Source of the DNA: Pristionchus mayeri
Lineage: Eukaryota > Nematoda > Chromadorea > Rhabditida > Neodiplogasteridae
Direction: 5' to 3'
NCBI GenBank assembly: GCA_036245805.1
Contig: BTRK01000006.1
Coordinates: forward strand, 28,338,901 to 28,402,900
Length of the DNA stretch: 64,000 nt
Numbering within the stretch: position 1 is the first letter of the stretch; every line of letters begins with the position of its first letter. The notes below the pieces were generated by a model, which was given only the letters and a program-made list of their open reading frames with translations, made no database searches and was not told the DNA's origin. The translations under genes were made by a program, and so were the position numbers. Positions 46,601 through 55,897 of this stretch are shown in pieces.

Positions 46601-48018
46601 ACATTGATTCAGGGAATTTCTTGTAATTTGTAGTCAGCGGCGACGCGTGACCGCGTTGCGTATGACTTTTTCGTGAGCATTTATGGAGGCGCTTGTTGAA
46701 AAATTGCGCAATTTACATTTAATAACATTACACAGATTTATGATAAATGTAAATCATCGGTTTAAACTAACAAAAATCATCGTGAAGTAATATGATGGTA
46801 TCGCTCCGCCCATTATTCAAATGTCCCGCGAAAAAGCGCGCACATTTTTGGGACATGTGCGCGCTTTTGCAGAAGTGGACATGCGAACAAAAGCGAGGTG
46901 AGGAATTCCCCACAATGAATGGCCGTGCTTTTGGGACACCCCAATAGCTATAGATTGCTTGTAACTTACTTTATTTTCGAATATCGGAAAATTAGCGGAT
47001 TACAGGCAAATGGATTCGCGGGAGCTTCGGGGCTCTCTCGCTATATTCCCTCCATGTATTCTTCTATCGCTGCTGCATTCCTGGCGGCTATCGAGAAACA
47101 CGTATGGGGCAACATATCACGCCATTCACGAGAGAATCCAGCTACAATTTTCATTCTTAGGAATGGACAGGAAATCGTGAAATGAGTTCTAACCGGTTTT
47201 GGCCACCCTGAGGCACTACCTAAAAGCCGGCTCAAAAGTTCAAAAAATCATAACATACTTCAAAATTGAGCTAGAAAGTCGTTCAAAAAAGCAAAATGAC
47301 CACCCCGACGAGTTCTTCAATTGATCTGTTCAGGACTTTTTTGAACACTCTATTTGAAATATAGAAAATAAAGAACGATAAACATCGTAGCAGAGCACAC
47401 AACAGTCAAACCCCGCCCCCAGAAATGCTCCTTGTGGGAACCTTTTCTCTCAACAGACCATCCGCAAAAATTATGCCGTGACAACATATTCTATTAGTGA
47501 ACTGATATGCGTCACGGCCGCAACGCGGTTGTCTGTGCGGACTCTCTTTCCACTGTTTAACGGGCCGTGATTAGGCATTTTTGCCTTTTCAGAATCGAAA
47601 GAATGTAGAGTTGGTTGAATGGAGTCGGAAGGGCTGGTCATTCCATGCGAAGGGACTATGGTGTGACAGGGGCAATCGAATAGACACAGTCATCGGATCA
47701 TCTAATTACGGTTAGTGCTCAAATTACGACTGGAGAATTGAACAATAGATGATAATGCATACTTCTTTCAGGGTATCGATCCCTTCATCGGGATCTTGAG
47801 GCTCAAATCGTTGTGAGCACTACAAATCAAAATCTGATGAAAAGGCTGAGAGAGGTGAGGATGTGAATGTGCGGAGTAAGGGGAAGACAAGTTGACAGGA
47901 GAGGGACGGTCTTCTTGAATTCTCCTCAGTGGTGGACAGTCGCGCACTGAGAAGAGCAGATCACCACGTCCCTGTCCTTGTTTCCTTCCTCTCCAAGATA
48001 CTCAGGAGGTTCTTCTAG
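37613..48018 (+). CDS. PGS1: Phosphatidylglycerophosphate synthase, mitochondrial (12 exons)
   Basis: Joins CDP-diacylglycerol and glycerol-3-phosphate to phosphatidylglycerophosphate, the first committed step to cardiolipin in mitochondria. Exons: 37,613-37,708; 37,757-37,834; 37,941-38,081; 39,131-39,258; 39,302-39,393; 45,069-45,158; 45,205-45,383; 45,428-45,544; 47,006-47,101; 47,593-47,710; 47,772-47,854; 47,899-48,018. All splices are GT..AG and phase-consistent, giving 445 residues (human is about 556, with a longer N-terminus). Both phospholipase-D-type HKD motifs are intact: His134, Lys136, Asp141 (QHMKLYVFDD) and His357, Lys359, Asp364 (FHAKGLWCD). Other matching blocks are SLYLGSGKHES, ANLSDSYFTDRQDRYVF, FPLIQMG and GYRSLHRDLEAQI. 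The frame is open upstream to 37,559, so the true start and targeting peptide may lie in an upstream exon; I used the first in-frame ATG. Three introns are enlarged by transposons. Confidence 0.93.
38359..38580. repeat. MITE remnants in PGS1 intron 3
   Basis: CTGTGAGAATAGTTCGCGTAG is one end of the palindromic family seen at 44.7 and 50.8 kb. CCCAACCAGGACGATATTGAC and the following 130 bp are a diverged piece of the TTAA MITE. Both are incomplete. Confidence 0.55.
38751..39055. mobile_element. hAT-type MITE, 305 bp, in PGS1 intron 3
   Basis: An exact 8-bp duplication GTTGTTAT flanks it (38,743-38,750 and 39,056-39,063). The inverted ends are TAGGGTTCCCTTGATGGAAT and ATTCCATCAAGGGAACACTA. The interior is rich in GGAATTCC. 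Being inside the intron just upstream of the 39,131 acceptor, it does not touch coding sequence. Confidence 0.85.
39394..40130. other. Left part of 5.7-kb PGS1 intron 5
   Basis: Holds a poly-C run (39,543-39,559) and the inverted relative of 1,500-1,625. No coding sequence. Confidence 0.5.
40131..41510. mobile_element. Fold-back element in PGS1 intron 5
   Basis: Ends are CACGCGTCTTCTGAGAGATT and the inverse (AATCTCTCAGAAGACGCGTG). Inner arms include GAGGGCATCCGAGAAAAAAT and its inverse near 40,790, and a poly-G run at 41,365 in one arm. The same terminus occurs at 51,494/52,812 and singly at 6,195 and 20,314. Also contains the CCGGTTTCGGGTCCGGCT motif. No transposase. Confidence 0.8.
42297..43538 (+). 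mobile_element. Complete mariner transposon, 1,242 bp
   Basis: Inverted ends TTGGGGTGTCCGGAAAGTTC and GAACTTTCCGGACACCCCAA, with TA at 42,295-96 and 43,539-40. Contains an uninterrupted transposase. Inserted inside an older TIR element in intron 5 of PGS1, in the same orientation as the gene. Confidence 0.95.
42458..43474 (+). CDS. Mariner transposase, apparently intact
   Basis: 338 residues from ATG at 42,458 to TGA, a normal length for mariner transposases (about 340-350). The N-terminal HTH region has FGIDDQPRSGRPPSL and a second helix-turn-helix about residues 85-115. VIPHDLSPEQ stands in the position of the WVPHEL linker. The catalytic triad is in place: Asp in ATDEKW, Asp in LLMDNARPH, and Asp in YSPDFSPCDYH. 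The last two are separated by exactly 34 residues, giving DD34D. The enzyme binds the TIRs and moves the element by cut and paste into TA sites. With no stop or frameshift and intact ends, it could be active or recently so. C-terminal KKGAYIGH. Confidence 0.95.
   Translation: MDSHLYLRAVLLHYYRLGRSVKEAHSALAQSEEADAPSISFCYKWFSRFKKGEFGIDDQPRSGRPPSLDQPLVLRTLKRKPMASVRELKKDTGTPRSTVSDILHRSGKKPKLPQVIPHDLSPEQLKNRVQVCRELLHRRSNRRWVNSIIATDEKWITYDNPVRRLQWVDADEKPTPVPKKEEHGKKELLCFFFSVLGPIYWEILAPGTSINTDLFSEQLEDVAIRVPPRLLNQGKILLLMDNARPHRAKMTQKKMDELKIERIPHPPYSPDFSPCDYHCFRSLSDFCKGKKFKNRDEVVRAFVNWAVSKKPAFWKRGIETLPNRWREVVRKKGAYIGH
43541..44688. other. Right interior of the outer mariner-like element, no gene
   Basis: AT-rich. 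Includes a short inverted pair GGGGGAACTGTTCA.. / TGAACAGTTCCCCC (43,878-43,970) and no ORF resembling a transposase. Confidence 0.5.
44690..44852. mobile_element. TA-flanked palindromic MITE (CTGTGAGA ends)
   Basis: CTGTGAGAGTAGAAAGCGTA and its inverse end in CTCACAG, with TA outside on both sides. The two arms pair almost perfectly over 75 bp around CGCGGAAC/GTTCCGCG. Related to 50,769-50,941. Confidence 0.85.
45730..46944. mobile_element. Mariner-related MITE in PGS1 intron 8
   Basis: TTGCGGTGTCCCAAAAGTTC at the left and, after removing an insertion, GAACTTTTGGGACACCCCAA at the right. TA flanks both ends. The termini resemble those of the intact mariner (TTGGGGTGTCC). About 810 bp of non-coding interior. 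Confidence 0.8.
46528..46927. mobile_element. 400-bp insertion with 6-bp duplication, superfamily unknown
   Basis: It splits the right TIR of the surrounding MITE. CTTTTG is present on both sides (46,522-46,527 and 46,928-46,933). The inserted DNA begins CACGGTC and ends GGCCGTG, a 7-bp inverted end. It contains GGGACATGTGCGCGC and an inverse pair AAAAGCGCGCACA, but no ORF. Confidence 0.75.
47177..47560. repeat. Fold-back-family remnant in PGS1 intron 9
   Basis: Carries CTACCTAAAAGCCGGCTC and the ATTGAGCTAGAAAGTCGTTC type of block known from the fold-backs at 6.3 and 51.6 kb. Only one arm is present. Confidence 0.5.
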
Positions 48019-48120
48019 GCGATTGCCATACATAGGTAGATCATAGTGCTACATTTCATCAAGTTAACTTTATTTTAATTTTTATATAATTGCTCAAATC
48101 GAGACAACTAATTGCGAGTT

Positions 48121-48126
48121 AATAAA
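48121..48126 (+). terminator. PGS1 polyadenylation signal AATAAA
   Basis: Canonical AATAAA 103 bases after the PGS1 stop, followed by a T-rich stretch. It lies about 100 bases before the splice acceptor of the next gene, the usual spacing in nematode operons. Confidence 0.65.
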
Positions 48127-48218
48127 GATACTTGTCTTATTTATGATGATGAGAAATGAAGAGTGGTTTATGTCCACATGAAATATGTTCGTAATCACAT
48201 AATTTACCAATTGTGTAT

Positions 48219-48228
48219 CTTCCCTCAG
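48219..48228 (+). promoter_or_regulatory. Probable trans-splice acceptor of the TMEM186-like gene
   Basis: CTTCCCTCAG followed by A-ATG: the acceptor lies one base before the start codon and no upstream donor in frame is needed. This fits addition of a spliced leader to a downstream operon cistron. Confidence 0.6.
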
Positions 48229-48229
48229 A

Positions 48230-50058
48230 ATGGTTATGCTGCCAGCAGGTCTCGTGCTGGGAAAAGCCATCCTAAATGCAGTTCAGAATAGGTAGTGTGA
48301 ACATATAATATTCTTATGCTTGGCGTATTTGAGAGGAGCTCAGCATACTGCAGTCAAATTGGCAGCCCGTAGCTCAGCATTGATTGTGGGAGAGGAAAGG
48401 GTGAGAAGAGTGGAGAAACGGTGGATGATGGGAGGAGGAGGTGCACTCACGAGTCGTGTCAACCCATACGAAAAAACTGAGGTACGATTCATTGCCTCGT
48501 GGTGACTGTTGAAGTAAATGCATTTGAGATTCGAAATAGATTGGGCGGAACTTCAGTGAGGATGCTTCATAAACAAGCAGAACGAGAAGCTGCTGATCTG
48601 AAAGAAGCTCTGGAGAAGGAACGATGGTGTGATGGATGGATATGGATGGATGGGGACTTGTATAATTACAGGCTACCAATCTATAGATTCGAGGGGATTC
48701 GGTTGGGAGTGTTACTAGCTAGGGCGAAACTAGTGCAGACGATAGCATCCCTCCTATATCTCCCATATTCGACATTCGGACTATTAACGGGCACGACGGA
48801 TGAGGGAACCTTCATGGTGACCCTTGCACTCGCTGTGGCCGCCCCTCTCCTACTCGCAGTCTTCTCGAGGTTAGAAAGAGAGGGAGAGAGAGTATCTTAT
48901 TAGGGCATATGAAGGATAGGGCGTGCAATGAGTATCAGCCCGAATGGAACTGCAGACGCATAAGAACATTTAATTCATTCGTTGTGAGGGCAAGCATCGT
49001 TTTCCACTTTTCTGGAAATAGAATGGTCCATGATATAGATATCTATCGGAACTACTCGTATGAGGGCACTTCTTCACTTCGCCGGACCATCCATAATTAT
49101 CGAAAATTTTGAATGGGACGGTGATGATTGATTTGGGAAGCAGACATAGTTAATCATTAAGTCTCAATAAATGGACTAAATTTATTGCAATTATCTAGAA
49201 ATTAACACAATGACCCTAAGATCGTTCTCAATTATTATTGAATGGTATTTCGAAATGAAGAAGTGCCCCTATGGGCACATATAATGTTTTTGTTATATTT
49301 TATGTTATAAAGGGCCTATGCGTGACGAGCAGAAGTATTTGGCTGATTAAATACTTCTATTTGTTCGCCATTATCTTTTAATCATATACAAAGATGAAAA
49401 ACCCATGGTCAAACCTACCATAGGATTAATCCTATGGTGGATCCTAAGGTATGGGGTTCGAATCCCAACCTCTACAGTCACCTTTGCCAAGCTTCGGGGG
49501 AAGTACCCAACAGTAGGCAAAAATTGTACGAGCTTGGCAAAAGACACTGCAGAGGCCGGCACTCGAACCCACCCCACAATAGGTATGTAAATTACAGCGC
49601 CTTAGACCACTAGGCCATGGTTTCCAACGATAGGATGACCATGCTTTTTCATCTCTGATCATATATTTCATCTTCTAATTCTAGATATCTCAATCGACTA
49701 GTTGGAGTGATTTCAATGAACGAGTCGAATGAATATGTTAGAATTGGATATCTGACCTTCTGGGGATCGAGGAGGAACGTCCATGTGGAGGTTAGTGAAA
49801 ATGTATTTGTGGTTCACATTGTGTCAAAGAGGGGAAGAGGGTTCATTTGCGCGGCAGGGCATTTTTTTGCATCGAAATCGTCCTCATATTTTTAGTTGCT
49901 TTCACCTACAGATGCGGTGGGTGAAATGTCAACCCAAATTGGGAAACGAGAGAGAAGAAATTATTATTACAGTGATGAAACAGAAATTCCTCGATTTTGC
50001 TAAGATTGTTCGCAAACCTGTACATCGTTATTCTCTGCTAAAGTATATTGCAATTTGA
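48230..50058 (+). CDS. TMEM186: TMEM186-like mitochondrial membrane protein (6 exons)
   Basis: TMEM186 is an inner-membrane protein linked to assembly of respiratory complex I. Exons: 48,230-48,291; 48,334-48,481; 48,529-48,626; 48,672-48,869; 49,685-49,790; 49,912-50,058. All have GT..AG introns with consistent phase, four of them 42-47 bp, and the model gives 252 residues (human about 213). The family signature is clear: EKERWLPIYRFEGIRLG, then two membrane segments at about 123-143 and 149-168, then RYLNRLVGVISMNESNEYVR and IGYLTFWGSRR, matching the human order YRF..I, LNES and LTFWGWR. Residues 1-100 are basic with no clear homologue and may include the targeting peptide. The fourth intron (815 bp) contains a hAT-type MITE. 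It starts 211 bp after the PGS1 stop. Confidence 0.85.
49389..49657. mobile_element. hAT-type MITE with tRNA-Leu-like segments, TMEM186 intron 4
   Basis: An 8-bp duplication ATCATATA flanks it (49,381-49,388 and 49,658-49,665). The inverted ends are CAAAGATGAAAAA and TTTTTCATCTCTG. Inner arms on both sides carry tRNA-derived sequence, and GCCAAGCTTCGGGGG/CGAGCTTGGC pair near the centre. Confidence 0.85.
49553..49622 (-). pseudogene. tRNA-Leu-like sequence inside MITE
   Basis: The minus strand reads CATGGCCTAGTGGTCTAAGG (A box, typical of leucine-type tRNA) and GGGTTCGAGTGCCGG (B box) at tRNA-like spacing. The acceptor stem is not convincingly paired. The plus strand of the other arm has an exact B box GGTTCGAATCC at 49,455-49,465. 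Confidence 0.55.
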
Positions 50059-50561
50059 TGAAAATTGTGCCAACATCAACTGTTTTGGCTACTCTAAAGA
50101 CTACTCATAGGGGTGCCCAAACCCTTTCCGCACAACTTGGCCTAGTCCAAATTTTAGAATTCGATTTTACTAAACGGAAGGACGCCCGAATGTTTGAAAC
50201 CCCCAGTCATTCCGACTACTCCCTTGTCTGGATAATCCGAGAATGAATAGGATTAGCTCTGCCACGTAGAGGAGCATTTCTTCCCTCTTTGACACACTGG
50301 GGTTACTTATCAGAGATCTTTTAAGAGTCTGTCCGCGAGAAAACGTAAGAACTGGCCGGATGAGTTTTTTACACTTATTCCAAATATGCTGGCAATCAAT
50401 CAGGCATACCAGATGCTGATCGCAGGCGGAGTATGACAGCTCTAGACCAACTTTCTGAAAAGTGGTCATCCGAAAACTTTTTTCGACCAAAATTTGTTTG
50501 TCGATTTTAATACTCTATCGTTAGGAACCGCGGAGGGGTGTTAAAAAATTAATTCTATATC
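50059..50561. repeat. 3' flank of TMEM186-like gene; dispersed repeat
   Basis: 50,370-50,505 (GCATACCAGATGCTGATCGC, TGACAGCTCTAGACCAACTT) is the inverse of 57,235-57,340. No further exon was recognised. Confidence 0.5.
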
Positions 50562-50768
50562 AATTCCGCAATTCTTCTCTTATGACGGGTCTCCTGTAAA
50601 AGTGTATGAAAACGGCCTGCTTTTGCTACTAGGAAATATTTCATGTAATCGATTTTGACTAAACTTGGTTTATGGACATGATTGGAGGTTAGAAGAAGGT
50701 TCATCCGCTTGGTTAGATCAAATTTGTCCATTATCGATTTTTTTGATCTACCACGTATAATGGCTGTA

Positions 50769-50941
50769 CTGTGAGAATAGAATACGTAGCAATGTGGTGT
50801 ACATGATAAACTTCTTAAAGTACTACAATATTCGCGGAACGGGAAAATATTTAGCCGTGGATATTTTCCCGTTCCGCGAGTATTGTAGTACTTTAAGAAG
50901 TTTATCATGTACACACGTTGCTACGCATTATATTTTCACAA
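50769..50941. mobile_element. TA-flanked palindromic MITE, second copy type
   Basis: CTGTGAGAATAGAATACGTA runs to the inverse TACGCATTATATTTTCACAA. The arms are about 80 bp and pair through GCGGAACGGGAAAATAT. It shares termini with 44,690-44,852 but not the interior. Confidence 0.8.
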
Positions 50942-51493
50942 TAACTTTCTCGATTTTGATCGTACAGCGAACTTTTTTTTCTCACTTTACTCGTCATCGC
51001 GAGCTCTACAATTCATTCAACATCTTCCAAAAGCAGGGAAGTTGTTTTCACGGTCATTTCCTCGAAAAACCGAATTTGTGATCTAGAAATCGATAATTTG
51101 AGCATGTCATATATCAAATCCAAAGGTTTTAATTTTAAAAATGGATTCTCCGCACCGAATTAGGGGGTGTCTATGTTGATCATTTTTCATATCTCTTGCT
51201 CGAATCTCGCCTCAACGTGGTGTAATCATGCGTTCAAAAAAATGCAATCGATAGCTCTCAATGAGCTCTATCAATTCTTTTTAGCACTTCCAATCGCTAG
51301 AATTCTTCGTTTTCAAGTTATTTTACGAAAACTGTCTAAACAAGCAAAATTCAGATATTTCTGCAACAAATATCAGGAGACAAACGTTTCCTCACTGGTT
51401 TTGTAACTTTTCGAACTTTAGTGACATCTTTAATCATGATTCATGCTATTACTGGAATGATAAACTAGCAGGAACACTTACTTCATACCATAA

Positions 51494-52812
51494 CACACGT
51501 CTTCTGAGAGATGGCAGGTGGTGTTTGACAAAATGTTAAAAGTGATCCGATCCCTTCGCGATTATCAGGGTAGGGGTCCCTAAGGTCCAGTATCTTTTTG
51601 TACAAGCGGATTCCGCGATTTCTCAAAACTACCTAAAAGCCGGCTCCTGAAATTTCAAAAATTCGAAAATTCATAACAAGCTTAAAAATTGAGCTCCAGT
51701 TTCGTTAAAAAAACAAAATAACCAGTTTCTCAAGTAGAACAACTTTTATGTTGAGACTTTTCGGGTTGCGAGAAGTTTTACTAAAAAAGTGTAAAAAATC
51801 ATTTTTCGTTGAATTCTTTTCTAATTTTTTCGCCGCCGTGAAAAAAAAGTTCCATATATCCCTGAGATTTTATCAGAATCGTAATCTACAACCTTTTTTA
51901 TACCAGGAAAAAAATTTTCAAGAAAATCGAAGATATAGTATTCATCGCTTTTTGGCCTCAAACATTGCGAACCTCGTGTTTTCAAGAAAAATCGAAAATT
52001 TCATGATGTCATATTTAAGTAATTATTGCTCGTGGATATCTTTTCTTTCCGTTTTCAATGTTTTCTGACCTATTCATACCGATTTCCATTGAAAAAAACC
52101 GATGATTTCAATACTTCACAAAATCACATTTTTCACGAAATTTTTCAGATTTCATGATTTTATGAAGTATTGAAATCATCGGTTTTTTCAATGGAAATCG
52201 GCATGAATAGGTCAGAAAACATTGAAAACGGAAAGAAAAGATATCCACGAGCGATAATTACTTGAATATGACATCATGAAATTTTCGATTTTGCATGAAA
52301 ACACGAGGTCGCAATGTTTCAGGCCAAAAAGCGAGGAATACTATATCTTCGATTTTCTTGAAAATTTTTTTTCCTGGTGTAAAAAAGGTTGTAGATTACG
52401 ATTCTGATAAAATCTCAGGGATATATGGAACTTTTTTTTTCACGGCGGCGAAAAAATTAGAAACAATTTCAGCGAAAAATGATTTTTTATACTTTTTTAT
52501 GATTTTTTATATAAGTAAGACTTCTCGCTACCCGAAAAGTTTCAACATAAAAGTTGTTCTACACGAGAAACTGGTCATTTTGGTTTTTTAACGAAACTGT
52601 AGCTCAATTTTGAAGCATGTTATGAATTTTTGAAATTTTGAAATTTCAGGAGCCGGATTTTAGGTAGTTTTGAGAAATCGCGGAATCCGCTTGTACAAAA
52701 AGATACTGGACCTTAGGGACCCCTACCCTGATAATCGCGAAGGGATCGGAGCACTTTGAACATTTTGTCAAAGGGGGGTTTCAATTTCATGCAATCTCTC
52801 AGAAGACGTGTG
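51494..52812. mobile_element. Fold-back element, 1.3 kb
   Basis: CACACGTCTTCTGAGAGATG and its inverse at 52,812 bound arms that pair to a centre near 52,150 (GGTTTTTTCAATGGAAATCG). Coordinate sums drift by only a few bases. The 22-bp sequence ACACTTACTTCATACCATAA occurs directly before the left end (51,474) and again after the right end (52,845). Confidence 0.85.
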
Positions 52813-54645
52813 AAAACACTTGAATAGTTGAATAAAACACTTGAATACACTTACTTCATACCATAACACTTGAATAGTTAGCAGTATTTCTCAATTTAGA
52901 AATTCATGAGAGATATGGTGAGAGAAAAGTACATAATTTGAGCTGTATCATCATGAATCATGATTAAAGATGTCACTAAAGTTCGAAAATTTACAAAACC
53001 AGTGAGGAAACGTTTGTCTCCTGATATTTGTTGCAGAAATATCTGAATTTTGCTTGTTTTAGGCAGTTTTCGTGACATAACATGAAAACGAAGAATTCTA
53101 GCGATTGGAAGTGCTAAAAAGAATTGATAGAGCTCATTGAGAGCTATCGATTGCATTTTTTGAACGCATGATTACACCACGTTGAGCCGAGATTCGACCA
53201 AAAAACGAAAACCAAAAAACAAAACGAAAACGAAAAATTACGTCCGGAGAAGTCGAGAGTCCCCCATACTAAATCGATAGTGAAGAGCAAGAGATATGAA
53301 AAATGATCAACATAGACACCCCCTAATTCGGTGCGGAGAATCCATTTTTAAAATAAAAACCTTTGGATTTGATATATGACATGCTCAAATTATCGATTTC
53401 TAGATCACAAATTCGGTTTTTCGAGGAAATGACCGTGAAAACAACTTCCCTGCTTTTGGAAGATGTTGAATGAATTGTAGAGCTCGCGATGACGAGTAAA
53501 GTGAAATTATACGTGGTAGATCAAAAAATCGATATAGGGACCACCAAACCGGAAAATCAAAATGGCGTTCCGGAAAAGGGTCAAATTTTGATTTTTTTAA
53601 AATTTTGGTTAGGAAAAGGCTCCGTGCGGGAATTCAAATCTGCGTTGCTTTGTTCATTTATCGGCCTAGCTTGATTATTGAGAAGTGTGCCTCTCAATTT
53701 ATTATAGAAATAGAAAGTACTAATTACAACAGCTCAACTATATTTGAAAAAATATGAAAACTCTACAATCGCAAACATGTTTTAAAATGGCTCGTTGTTT
53801 TGACATTTTTCAACTTTATCAATTTGCGATCGAATTGGGACATGTGCCTCACAATTTTCATTATTATATTATTCTATGATCTAATCAGAAGTTATTTACA
53901 AAAAAATGGAAAAATCGATAATCGCAAACCTTGTTAAATCTAGTATTGAACATCCGACCTGACAAGCATTATTTAATGTGATTGTTTTCCTTATTTCTCT
54001 CTTTTGTAAATCGTGAGCAAAAAATAATTGAGCATTTTAGAATGAAAAATTGCTATGAATGAAGGCAGAACGTGGACTTTAGCCTGTTCTTCGATTCGAT
54101 ACAGTATACCTTTGCCGAGAAAGCGCAAGAAATATCTTCAAAGGGCGAAAATTGCGATATAGTTCATCAATTACTGACTCTGTAGTCTTTATACAACAAT
54201 TTAAACACACAAAAATTAAATAAAAACTATTTGAATTTTTTTACAATTGACTCTCTGACACAGCGAACTGGCGCACGCGTGAAATTCAGGCGTCGCGGCT
54301 GCAATCACACCACGAAAGAGAGGGTGGGAGCAGGGTACCTCATACGCCTCAAATTTGAAATTTTAAAGAAATCTGAGTGTGTTTCTGAAATTCCACACTC
54401 TCAATTACCCCGAAGAAGATAGAAAAATATTATTTAGAGGAATTCTAAAATTCACGTGGTGCCCCCTAAAATCGATAATGGACAAATTTGATCTAACCAA
54501 GTGGATGAACCTTCTTCTAACCTCCAATCATGTCCATAAACCAAGTTTAGTCAAAATCGATGACGCAAAATATTTCTAGTATCCAGAGTTCCTACGATCT
54601 TACAGGAGACCCGTGTTATGTAATCGAGGATGTGGAATCGATTAT

Positions 54646-55542
54646 GAACAACAATAGTGATTGAAAAAATTATAGCATTAATAAATATACTTTTGAAAAA
54701 TACACATTTTACCAGAAATCGACCGAACTTTTTTGGTATTGTTGGGGCGAATTTGTTACTTCTGAGACAAGGTTATTTTCAAAAATAAATTAATGCATTG
54801 TATGATTTTTTTAAAAATTTTAACTGTGTATTTTGATAACATATGCGAAGAGCGTGCTCAAGACCAATTAATGCACCATAGGTAGGCACCATCGAAGCCA
54901 GCTGTGAAACACCTCCGGTTTTCGGATTGGACACCCCCGGTTTTTTGGAAAATTTTGTCACAAAAACGATCATTTACGATCACCCCCCCCCCCCTTTTGA
55001 CCCTAAACACCCCCGGTTTTCGATTTCCAGCTTCAACCCCCGCCCACCTATGAATCGCACTCTAAAGCCCTACAGTCCGAAAATCGAGCGTTTCCCATTT
55101 TGAACTTCGACTGCTTTAAACAAGTCTGCGAACGACGGACCGTCATTTTTAGTACCTGTTTAGGGCAGAGGGGAGGTGGCTACATGTGATTAAACATTCA
55201 AATCAAATAGTGCACTCAGAAAATTGGAGAAAATCAAGATTAACCGAGAAAAATGACGACGGTGTCTCAGACAGGGTCATATACCATGCTTGCAAACGAA
55301 CCACCGAGCATCACTAGTACCTCTACAGAGTGCAGGGATGGTTAGCGCAATCATCTGAATATAGAACTAAAATAATGCACTCCGATTAAAAGAGAAAAAT
55401 ACAAATCATTAGAAAAATGCGAAGCGCAATTTCCTTCCAACGTAATTATATATGTTTTGTACCCGCTAAATTACTTAATTCGGTTATTATTTTGTATCTT
55501 CAGATGATGCTCTATCAATTTAGTGTAATTAAAAAGTAATTA
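54646..55542. other. No gene recognised
   Basis: Contains CACCCCCGGTTTT-type short repeats at 54,910-55,035 with poly-C runs. No ORF or inverted arms were found. Confidence 0.4.
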
Positions 55543-55897
55543 TTGTAAGATTCAAATGCTCAGCTTTTACAATTCTCTGTTTAGCATGCTCCGCCTCCAA
55601 TCGGCCCAAATTGTTGATTATCGGCCCTTTATCAATGGGTCGCACTTACGATTTCGACAAGCGATTTTTTTCATTCCCGCAATTTACGCCATTCGCTATG
55701 CTATTGTTTAAATTAGTAACTAAATCGATGTAAAACGAATTTCAAATGTGTTAACACAACACGAAAGAACGAGTTTGGCGCAGTTTGCACTGCCGCACAC
55801 AAATCGCACTCGCACGCGTGATTATTTAATTCAGGCTCCGCCCATTTTCACGATGCGTAATCTTGAGAAATGCGCGGAATGTTTTATTTTCTTACAG
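55543..55897. mobile_element. TA-flanked MITE (CTGTAAGA ends), copy 2
   Basis: Inverse copy of 31,360-31,729, ending TTTTCTTACAG with TA on each side. The same interior landmarks (GGAGGCGGAGCATGC inverse) are present. Confidence 0.75.

Larger units (their letters stand above)
50562..54645. repeat. Outer imperfect palindrome enclosing other elements
   Basis: The left arm (for example ACTAAACTTGGTTTATGGAC, 50,659) and the right arm (GTCCATAAACCAAGTTTAGT, 54,530) pair. Further pairs are 51,150-51,470 with 52,955-53,345. The arms are unequal because of insertions, including a ~900-bp AT-rich block at 53,540-54,460 in the right arm and a MITE in the left arm. Confidence 0.7.

Noticed and set aside
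47102..47185. Extension of PGS1 exon 9 to 47,176
   Set aside because: A GT at 47,177 also keeps phase, but the shorter exon ending at 47,101 gives a spacing to the second HKD motif within one residue of human PGS1.
47855..47950. PGS1 last acceptor at TCCTCAG (47,939)
   Set aside because: It would read into a stop after a few residues. The acceptor at 47,898 keeps the frame and gives the conserved C-terminus ending ILRRFF.
48320..48505. Separate small gene at 48,320
   Set aside because: It is exon 2 of the TMEM186-like gene read through its donor.
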